This document shows positions 36,901-46,136 of a stretch of 64,000 nucleotides of DNA, one piece after another (within the stretch, counting starts at the first letter, position 1; every line of letters begins with the position of its first letter). The translations under genes and the position numbers were made by a program. Location of the stretch: contig JAQFVV010012672.1 in NCBI GenBank assembly GCA_028023455.1, positions 810,001 to 874,000 of the forward strand. Direction: 5' to 3'. The notes below the pieces were generated by a model that made no database searches, had not been told where the DNA came from, and saw nothing but the letters and a program-made list of their open reading frames with translations. The stretch comes from Epiperipatus broadwayi (taxonomy: Eukaryota; Onychophora; Udeonychophora; Euonychophora; Peripatidae).

Positions 36901-37469
36901 ATACATTCCTTCGATAAGGCTTTCAAACTCATTAACTTGAATTCATTTTCTAATTAGAAAATGAATTCTTAAAATCTGAAAATGATTTTAATTAGGAAAT
37001 CCTTACATTTTAAATACTTATCTTTTTTTCTAATTAATAAAACTTAACTCATTGTTTTGGAAAGGGAAAATCTGAAAGCTTATCGAAAGAATGTAGCTTT
37101 TAATCATTAAAGTTTTAACAAATTATTTAAAGTAAAAACAAACATTTCCGACGCAATGAAACTTTTGAACAATTATATATATTTAAATATTTACAAATAT
37201 ATACGCACAATCCACGCAGTTGTTATATATATATAAATTCATGAATAATTCTATCATGAATTTATTAATAGCATTGATTAATTTAAACTCAAACGAATTA
37301 ATTTTAATACACATTTATGTATTAGGTTCTCTTTATGGAAATTAGCATGGATTGAACGTATAAAGCCCCATTGCATCGGAAATTTAAGGTTAGTAGTAGG
37401 GTTTGAAGTGGGCTTATGGCTAGATGTTATGAAGCTAGGATCGAACTCAGATCCGACTGCTTCATTATT
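33906..37469. mobile_element. Unclassified 3.6-kb insertion in LTR relic
   Basis: Bounded only by interruption of the LTR homology. Composition is less homopolymer-rich than the surroundings. It has a short tandem repeat (34725-34770 and 34784-34830, both with GACAAGTCTTA- or CACAAGTCTTA-type blocks and TGCCCTTTAAG). No long ORF; a 64-codon open piece at 35388-35582 resembles nothing I know. A tRNA-like block (GGATCGAACTC) lies near 37437. It could be an LTR-element remnant, a large non-autonomous transposon or host sequence rearranged here. Confidence 0.35.
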
Positions 37470-37954
37470 AAATATCAATACGAATAGAAAAGAATAAAGA
37501 GTATAAATAAGCTTCTGCATATGTGTGTCAATTTGCACACATCCTTAGTAAATAATTATAATCTATTGCAGTGTATTTTAATAGAAGAAAGTTCTTCATG
37601 CTAATTCTTGTATGACTGCAATATATACATATATGTTATGAACAACAAACCTAAACTTTGGCAATTATCACATCAAAAGTATGCTGAAAATCCATTGCTA
37701 AAGGAGTATTCAAAACATATGTGCAACTATTATGCTTCCTTACACATACAAATAAATTTTAATGGGTTTTTAATTTTTTTTATATGAGTCCATTTTTGCA
37801 TAATTATTTGTGATTAGTATACTGATTGTTAATGTACATTTAAATATATGATTGGTATATGTAGATTTTCTAGTAGTATAATAATAAAGAATTTTTATTC
37901 ATATATTGTCTGTACAGGATTAAATAATAAACTTTAGTTTCATTGCATATTGTA
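37470..37954 (-). repeat. Gypsy-type LTR relic, remainder
   Basis: Aligns with 45050-45520 of the Gypsy-2 5' LTR. Shared blocks include TAAATAATTATAAT, AGAAAGTTCTTCA, CCATTTTTGCATAATTATTT, TATGTAGATTTTCTAG and TAAATAATAAACTTTA. It is interrupted again at 37955 by the LTR-PBS-LTR unit and appears to continue for a few bases at 39297. With no internal domain attached, it is best read as a solo LTR. Confidence 0.75.
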
Positions 37955-37956
37955 AG

Positions 37957-38653
37957 TGTTTTGTAAAAATGGCAGACATGTTTGTGCACTCCGGAAAAAC
38001 TAGAATGTATTCGAGAGGTTGTTTTTAGATCGCGCACTGATAACTGTGGAATTTAATTAAGGCATTGACGTAATGGCGATCGACAATTCCAAGAAATATT
38101 TGCTGATTGCAAATATTTCTAGATAAGAGACATTACCTTATTGGACGGTGTATTGATTGATTGTGGCGGTTATCAGAAAGCAATAAGAAGACTGGGTAAC
38201 AACTATGCAGTGTAATATAAAGAGTAGTGGAGAGCAGTCACGCAGTATTTCAGAGTACAACTGCAGTAGAGATATCTTCCGTCAGTGCTTGCGGTTAATG
38301 ACCAGCGCCCAGTGGAAATGTAGTCCACGGGTGTAGCTGAAAGAGCCCACAGAGATGGGGAGACCGCAGCGGAGATATTGAGAGCATTCGTTGGAGAGCA
38401 TTAGTTGCAGACCATTCGTTGCAGACCATTTCGTTTGGAGAGGATCCGTGGCAGAGCATTCGTTGGAGAGCATCCATTGCAGAGAATACAGAGTGTATTC
38501 AGAGCATTCGTTGCAGACCATTCATTTGGAGAGCATCTGCAGCAGAGCATTCGTTGCAAGAGAACATTGTGGGAATTGAACGTAGTTATTTGCTGACCGC
38601 ACAGTCAGACTTGCGGATATAACATTGGCACAGTCAGACTGGCGGATAAAACA
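37957..38653 (+). repeat. LTR 1 of an LTR-PBS-LTR unit
   Basis: Begins TGTTTTGTAAAAATGG and ends GCGGATAAAACA (TG...CA). Almost identical to 38678-39296 apart from extra copies of an internal short repeat built on GAGCATTCGTTGCAGACCAT (about 38380-38555). Near its 3' end the block CACAGTCAGACT-GCGGATA-AACATTGG is duplicated, so an earlier LTR-end/primer-site junction seems copied into the LTR. Unrelated to the Gypsy-1/2/3 LTRs. Confidence 0.82.
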
Positions 38654-38677
38654 TTGGCGCAGTCGACAGGATTGTAG
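38654..38677 (+). promoter_or_regulatory. Primer-binding-site-like sequence between the two LTRs
   Basis: TTGGCGCAGTCGACAGG follows directly after the LTR end ACA, the place and form (TGG...) of a tRNA primer-binding site. Only seven more bases precede the second LTR. Confidence 0.65.
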
Positions 38678-39296
38678 TGTTTTGTAAAAATGGCAGACAT
38701 GTTTGTGCACTCCAGAAAAACTAGAATGTATTCGAGAGGTTGTTTTTAGATCGCGCACTGATAACTGTGGAATTTAATTAAGGCATTGACGTAATGGTGA
38801 TCGACAATTCCAAGAAATATTTGCTGATTGCAAATATTTCTAGATAAGAGATGTTACCTTATTGGCCGGTGTATTGATTGATTGTTGCAGTTATCAGAAA
38901 GCGATAAGAAGACTGGGTAACAATTACGCAGTGTAATATAGAGAGTAGTGGAGAGCAGTCGCGCAGTATTTCAGAATACAACTGCAGTAGAGATATCTCG
39001 CGTCAGTGCTTGCGGTTAATGACCAGCGCCCAATGGAAATGTAGTCCACGGGTGTAGCTGAAAGAGCCCACAGAGATGGGAGACCGCAGCGGAGATATTG
39101 AGAGCATTCTTTGGAGAGCATTAGTTGCAGACCATTCATTGAAGAGTATCCGTTTGCAGACCATTCGTTTGGAGAGCATCCGCAGGAGAGCATTTGTTAC
39201 AAGAGAACATCGTGGGAATTGAACGTAGTTATTTGCTGACCGCACAGTCAGACTTGCGGATATAACATTGACACAGTCAGACTGGCGGATAAAACA
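38678..39296 (+). repeat. LTR 2 of the LTR-PBS-LTR unit
   Basis: Second copy, ending AAAACA at 39296. CATATTGTA follows at 39297-39305 and also precedes LTR 1 at 37946-37954, two bases before its TG start. The 9-bp repeat suggests that the whole 1.34-kb unit is one insertion into the older LTR relic. Confidence 0.8.
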
Positions 39297-39305
39297 CATA
39301 TTGTA

Positions 39306-39633
39306 CAGCTATTTAACAAGCGTTACATTTCTTAATTTTTTTTGAGAAAAATTAAATGATAAGTCATTTAAAGATTTTTTTTTTTTAAACAAAAATTAAA
39401 AAAAAAAATACTGTGGAATTAGTTATTAAGAAATAATTTATAAAAGTTAAAGACTTTTGTTAAAATAAAATATGGTTAACCTGGAGAAAATAAATGCTGC
39501 ATCATTCTTCATAAAAGTTTTACTAAGTTAGAAAAAAAAAAAATAGGAAAGCTATTAAAAGGGGGATGGCAAAAATGATATCACTAAGTAAAGTTTAAAA
39601 ATAAGAAAAATCTTTTATATGAAATTAAAAATA
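39306..39633. other. AT-rich sequence, no gene seen
   Basis: Homopolymer-rich DNA. 39632-39633 is the TA target of the following MITE. Confidence 0.4.
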
Positions 39634-40507
39634 CACCTGTGTCTCTTTTTACGCGGACTTATTTAACACGATTTTGAAGTTACGCGACTCGTGTTTCACC
39701 AGAAATCGATTTTCGATAATGCGCTATTACTTTAAATAATAAATTTCACGCACTTACGTTATATTGAAAGTAATAGCACATTATTGGAATTCGACTTTCA
39801 TCTTAGTAATTTCAATATTTTCAGTGCTTTATAATAGTAAGATTTTATGCAGTAATGAAATTAAAATCAAGATTTTCACATTTTATGTATATACATATTA
39901 AATTTTACAAAGATTATAATGTAAATTTGTTCAAACATTGTGCATGTTAATTTTGCATTTTAAATCACATTCTGTTTTTTTTTTAAAAAAAAGAATGTAA
40001 TCAATTATTATTTTCTTATTAATGACACTAATCATTAACGTGCTCTTAAATTCCAACGAGAGCTAAATGGTTGTATGTGTGGCTATCGCGAGTTTCATAA
40101 ACAATTAATAAAATCATCGTCTCAAAGATTAATTACTAATTACGTTGTCACCAGAAAATCATAATAATTAAAACGTCTATTAAAAAATGTAAATTACTGT
40201 ACTGTAAATTATGCATAAAAATATATTATTTTGAATAAAATTAAATATTATAGTTAAAAAAAGTTTGTCTTGTATCAATTTTTTTCAAATTTGAAATTTT
40301 TTATTAGTCATATTTTATTTCCTTATTTTTTTTTTTTTGCGTGAATTTTAAAGTAATTTTACATTGGTGCTTTACTTTTCCGCGAATTTTGAAAAATCAC
40401 AGACCGCATCTCCCCTTTTTCAATGTAAGTTACGTCTATTTTTGCGCGATTTCGTTTGCACGTGTTTTCTGAGGAACCTATCTATCGCGTAAAACGAGAC
40501 CCAGGTG
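39634..40507. mobile_element. Mariner/pogo-like MITE
   Basis: The ends CACCTGTGTCTC...TTACGCG and, reverse-complemented, CACCTGGGTCTC...TTACGCG match at 20 of 22 positions and are flanked on both sides by TA, the target duplication of the Tc1/mariner/pogo superfamily. The 874-bp interior is AT-rich and non-coding, with GCG-containing subterminal segments (GCGACTCG, GCGCGATTTCG). Non-autonomous; no transposase copy of this type is in the window. Confidence 0.8.
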
Positions 40508-41879
40508 TACTCTCTTTTCGTTTAATTTGAAGAAATGAAAATATATATGCGTAAAAATAGTTGATTTTAAAAATACATTTAAATATGTATATATATGCGT
40601 ATAAAAGTAAGAATGAATTAAAGGAAATAAAGTTTGTAACATAAAAAGTCAAGTTAAATTCAAAGATGGCTGCAAATAAACAATGGGAATAATTAAAAAG
40701 TTATATCTTATCCTAAGTAAAGTAATCTAATAAGGAATGTGAACAAATAATGGGATTTAATTAATAAATTTAATCCAAAAAAATATTAATCTAGCTGAAC
40801 AATAAGAGTAATAGCATATAAATAGGCCATAAAAAAAGTCATCAGGAGATCAGATAATTTTTCAGCAGTGTTATTCCAGTCAGTACAAATAAATTTTATT
40901 TTTGTGAACACCTTGCTAATAAGAAGAAGTATGCCGCTGTGCTCTAGTCTCTGACCACCCTAGAATATCTGAAGGTCCCTAATTAGCTGCAATGAATGTC
41001 TAACAACCTGAGCCGTTCGAACATTTGTCTGCCGGACTGTAATGCAGCAAGAAACACTTTCATAAACAATCCAAATTCCAACAGGTTGGTACAACCTGCA
41101 TCATACAGGAAGAAGCAGCTGTATATCCAGAGAAACGTTTAAAAAATCCTATAGGTAACAGTAATTATTTTTTATTATTATTACTCCCATTCCCATTGTG
41201 TCATTAATATATTATTGGAGCCATTGCAATCTTTGAAGCCTCCAGAGTTGACTGAAATGAACTCTATACCAGCATAAAAAGAACTATTTATGTGCAGGTT
41301 TAATGTGATGAACAGATATTGATAGAACTTTTTAAGCCTACAAATAGCTTATGGTAAAATGTATGTGTGAAATAAAGTTTTAATGCTTGGTATTTATTTA
41401 TGCTTTATGTTTATGGATAATATGTGTGTATTATATATGATATTATGTATTATTTTATTCAGAGAAGAAATCATGAATAAATTCATAAATTAGTTTTTTA
41501 AAATATTTAAAATAAATTATTTTTGGAAATTAGTAGTCAGTCAATTCTTTTATTAATACCACTAATTAAAGCAGTTTATTATATTACTTTTCGATTGAGC
41601 TAGTTGAGATATTCAGGCACTGAGTTAGTAGCTGTCATCCAGTGTATGTTAGTTATTTCTTGTAATTAACTGGCGCCTGAAGTTTACTTCAAAACAAATA
41701 AAGTACTTCGAATGACAGGGTTTGAATTCAGCAGTCGAGAAGTTCTGGAAATATGGCTGTAGGTTATACCTTGTGTAACCTGTCTTCCTCTGGATATTAT
41801 GCTTCTCTACCTGAGGAATCGGGTGCTGTAATATTTAAATTGCAGCTGGAGTAGATCGAATTTATAATAATTTTATAAT
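40508..41879. other. Intron 2 sequence, no gene seen
   Basis: More complex DNA than average around 40900-41110 but with no ORF. At about 41670 AACTGGCGCCTGAAG resembles a primer-binding site and at about 41718 GGGTTTGAATTC a tRNA T-arm-like block; neither has supporting context. Confidence 0.3.
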
Positions 41880-42799
41880 ATTGTCATTTTTGTATAAAAA
41901 GAAGTCAACAAGGTTTTTCACAATTTGTAATTTATTAAAGAGTAAAAATTTTTATTCTAGATATTTTTTTTTAATTCAATCTCCCCCACCCAGTTCAATA
42001 TATAAACAATACACACAGATAGTTCACTCTTCCCCTACCCTAGAAATAACTATTCACATACATAATCTGCTAACTGCAGATTTTCTGCATCCGTGTGCTC
42101 TTCTAGGAAAAAGTCACTCAGTTGCAAATCCTTCTTGTTGGAGCAAGCTTGATGTATCACAATCCTCTGCTGGTTTAATAGTTTGACTTCTTATTGGATC
42201 ATTTGTACTGGCTTCATCTGTTTCCATAGTTTGTTCCCATTTTTTTAATAAAATTTTTGTCATCATTTGCTGATTTAATACTAATACCATCTACATCTGG
42301 TGTCCCATTTTCATAATACTATAAATGATTTATATCTTTCATAGATTTTTTTCCCCCCATTATCTAATTGTATTAATTTTGCCTAGATAAAATTTTCAAT
42401 ATTTCTCCTGGTAGCCATTTATTTTTTAGTCTCACTTATCTAAACATTTTCTTAAACTTTAAAATTTTCACAATCCATGGAGTCATTTAAATTTTCATTT
42501 ATAATAAGTTGACAATAATTTGGAAAGATGAGCATGGAATTTTCTGCTCATTAACAATTTGGCTGGTGTTTTATTAGTTGCTGTATAGGGAGGAAAGTGC
42601 TTTTTTTTTTACTTAAATAATTCATAATCATATGTGATCGCACATTTATTCAGGGTAGCATATGTTGGCTTGAATGTTCTGGAGTTTTTTTAATCATTGC
42701 TGAATATTCCTAGTAGTGGATGATGGTTCATACAAATTTGAAATTTCTGTGCATAAATGTATTAATGAAACCTTTTTTTTTTAATGGTGAAAATTATAG

Positions 42800-44160
42800 C
42801 TAAAGCTTTTTTGTCAAGCTGTAATTTTACTCAGCTGCAGACATTGTTTTGAGACATAGGCTGTTGGCCATTCTCCTCCATAGCAGCAGTGGGAAATCAT
42901 AGCACTGACTTCATATTCTAAGTTATCCATTGTAATTGTCACATCCAAGTCAGTACAATAATGTATGAGATAGTTTGACATAAGTAGATCTTTAGCTTTC
43001 TGGAAAGCAGTATCCTGTATATCAAACATGACCAACATTGTAGCTTTTTAATAATTTATATAAAAGCTATAACATATGAGACTTACCTTTATGAGAGTTG
43101 TCAAAAAAAATTCAATAGACCTAAAAAATCTTTTACATTTTTAGATCACTCATCATTTTTTATTGCTTTTACTTTATCTGGATTAAAATATTTTCCATTT
43201 ATATTAATTAGATGGCTAAAAACTTGATCTCTGACACTGACCATATGCATTTAGCAGTATTCAGCTTTTCTTCAATTTGGAACAGACTTTATCCATGCCT
43301 AATTCTAGTTCATGCTCAGATTTCACAGTCCAAATATGGGATAACACTTTCCATGTGGAAGATATTAGAATGCAATTATTAGCCATATGGTAACTTATTG
43401 CATTTATAAAATTCCAAATGTGTAGTGAGAGTAAGTAATTCCACAGTTCTATCAGCAATGGAGATTTGATGGAAAGCAGATTTTAAATCGTATTTTTGCA
43501 AAAAAAAAAATAAAGCTTTTTGCAATGATGCTAGTAATTCATGTACACTGAGAACAGGGTATGCTCTTTTATTAATTAACTTATTTAGCATAACACTGTA
43601 GTCTCCACATCCATCCATCTTCATAATAAGTACTATTGGAGTAATCCAGGTCAGATCTTCTGATTGGGTTAATATATTTTTGTAAACCATCCAGTTAATG
43701 GTCTTTTCCACTTTCTCCCTTAATGTGAATGGAGCTTTGCATGCAATTAGTCTAGCATTCTTTATTAGTTCAATGTTAACTAGTCATGTTGATAATTCTG
43801 CTGGTCATGATTTGAACAACTGAGGGTAGTTTTTTCTAACTACTGCTTTTAGCTGTATTCTATTTATAACATTTACATGGATTTGCAAAGGATGGAACCA
43901 ATTTCTCTCTAGTAATGGACTAAAATCTTTATTAACAATATACAGTGGCAGAAATGTAATCTTAGAATTTAATTTCATAGATATAGTCACTTTTTCATGC
44001 ATGTTTATCTTATTTCTATTTATATTTGTAGCAATAATATCAATTTCATGAGTGACATTTTCATTTTACTTCTATCATTAAGTTTCATCAATTCTTTATA
44101 TGATAATAATGTCAGACCCACTCCATTATCTACTTCCATGATAATTTTCTACTCAAATAT
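42800..44160 (-). pseudogene. Gypsy-2 pol remnant
   Basis: Minus strand. Protease: MEVDNGVGLTLLSYKE at about 44090-44140, where the DSG active site has become DNG. RT: 43711-43379 holds LTWITPIVLIMKMDG, a DYSVMLNKLINKRAYPV block, YDLKSAFHQISIADRT (motif A region) and EFYKCNKLPYG. RNase H: AFQKAKDLLMSNYLIHY, then GGEWPTAYVSKQCLQLSK at 43038-42814. Pieces are separated by stops and shifts. The integrase is not recognisable, so this copy has probably lost it by deletion or decay. Confidence 0.75.
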
Positions 44161-44962
44161 ATTCAAGTCCATTAGAATATGATCATTATTTGTTTTACTT
44201 AATTTCTTTATACTATTTTTACTTCTTACTCTCCCTCCTCGAAATTTATAGTCCCGCAATTTGTTTTAACATTTCTATCGTTACTGTGGCAGATGGTTGC
44301 TAAATGTCCTTTTTTTTTTTAAATGATGATTTTTCTCCACAGCAATAATATGTTAAAACATTTTTTGTATTCCCTTTATCTGATCTAGCAATATCTATTT
44401 CTTAAATACCATTGGGTATTTATCCATTTGTTTATAGAGTAGAAATTCTGAAGTGTTATCTTATATAGTTTCTTGCATGATGCATTTTTCCATTGTTTGT
44501 TTATAATTAAGATCCAATTTACTTAATAATATTTATTCTAATATGTTATCATTTAAGTCTAATCCTTTGTCAATACCCTTAGTGCTATATCATAATCCTG
44601 ATATTTTCCTCAAGATAGTTGCTTTCTATTCCTTAATCTCAGTCATGCCATCCATTTAATTATATCACGTGTGAAATAAATATATAATTTTTCTTTCAAC
44701 TCCTGATATGGAACTTTTTCAGGTGTCCTAGGATCGCAGATTGATTTGTCACTTGCAGTACAACTTTTTCCATGAACCACATATGAATAGACACTTTTAT
44801 TTTATTATCCTTCAATATGATTTCACATAACTTTTCCAAGGTTTGGCATTGTCCATATCAAGTTCATGAATGTTGCTAATTAGTGATACCATTCTGTTAC
44901 TGTCGTTCATTCTGCTATCATATATAGGTTTCAACAACTGCTGAACTGTGCTATCCTTTTTT

Positions 44963-45531
44963 TGTCCTGAGGTTATTCTTAATACCAATCGGAAGAGCAT
45001 CAATAACATTAAATAAAACTCAAGTACAATTTGAGATTACAAAATAAATTTATTAAATATAAATAAGTTTTTTGTGTATGTCAATTTGTACACATTCATG
45101 GTAAATAATTATAATTACTGCAATACATCTTAATTGAAGAAAGTTCTTCAAACATTAATTCTAGTGTGATGTAATATATACATATGTTTTGAACTATGAC
45201 CTTAAACTACGCAATTATATCAAAAGTATGCAGACAATTGCTGCTAAAATAGTATGCAAAAAACACATGAACTATTACATTTCCTTACACACATGCGCGC
45301 GAAAATAAGTCTTAGCAAGTTTTTTTTTTTATATATATATAAGTCCATTTTTGCATAATTATTTGTGATTAGCATACTGATTCTTAATGTACATGTAAAT
45401 GTATGATGGGCATATGTAGATTTTCTAGAATAGCATAGTAATAAGGAGATATTTTATTCATATACTGTTTGCATGCATTTACACGATTAAATAATAAACT
45501 TTATTTACATTGCATATATAAACAGTGCCCA
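44963..45531 (-). repeat. Gypsy-2 5' LTR
   Basis: Plus-strand limits TGTCCTGAGG...GTGCCCA. Same family as the split LTR relic at 33815-33905/37470-37954 and, at its inner edge, similar to the Gypsy-3 LTRs (an A.TACCA- or GATTCCAG-type block, then GAAGAGCATCAATAAC). Confidence 0.75.
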
Positions 45532-46114
45532 CGCAAACGGTCCAGATGATAAATCAAACATTCAAGTAGTTAACAATTTTAATTGTCCAATGAACTTCAT
45601 AGCTGTTTTCACTACATAATAAAATATAACTTAATAAAATAATGTTACAATAAAATAACTTTTGGCTTATTCTATTTGTCATTTTATGAATGAAAATAAA
45701 AAGCCTAATTTATTTAATGGTCAATTTTTCTTAATAGCAGGGGATCCTGTTCCTATTTTGCCATTATTTATGTGGTGCTATTGTAATACTTTTTATTTAT
45801 CTCTTGCAATTATTGAGTAGATTAAACATTTAAAATAAATTACAAGATCATACCATTAGATATAGCTAAATTATACAAATCTATTAATAAAAAAACTTCA
45901 GTGTCTATTATTGAACAAGTTTTTATCTGCCAATAACTGATTAAAAACAGCCATTTTTGGTTTAAAATTGAGTTATCTAGAAATACTTTTGCTAAGTTGT
46001 AATGTCATATTGCAATATTACTTTTTTAATTGGTTGCTTGCCTTATTACATCATGTTGGAAGTATATTTAGATAAATATGTAGAAATTCCTATTATAATT
46101 TCACTATTTACATA
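45532..46114. other. Intron 2 AT-rich sequence, no gene seen
   Basis: Non-coding. It ends at 46115-46125 in TATGTGTGTGT, the left target-site duplication of RTE copy 3. Confidence 0.4.
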
Positions 46115-46136
46115 TATGTGTGTGTCATCATCATCA

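Larger units (their letters stand above)
41880..45531 (-). mobile_element. Gypsy-2: decayed Ty3/Gypsy element
   Basis: Minus-strand order: 5' LTR 44963-45531, gag/protease remnants, RT, RNase H, polypurine tract (42027-42041; AGGGTAGGGGAAGAG on the minus strand), and a short truncated 3' LTR at about 41880-42026. Related to Gypsy-1 and Gypsy-3 by LTR edges, the CTAGAA sequence beside the polypurine tract and RT blocks. It is shorter than Gypsy-1 in the integrase part. Antisense within intron 2. Confidence 0.75.

Noticed and set aside
38391-38622. Overlapping plus- and minus-strand open frames of 60-80 codons with repeated peptide phrases
   Set aside because: They lie within the LTR minisatellite and are products of its short repeat; no start context, splice sites or homology.
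41660-41760. TGGCGCCTGAAG as an LTR-element primer-binding site
   Set aside because: No LTR end precedes it and no gag-like sequence follows; insufficient context.
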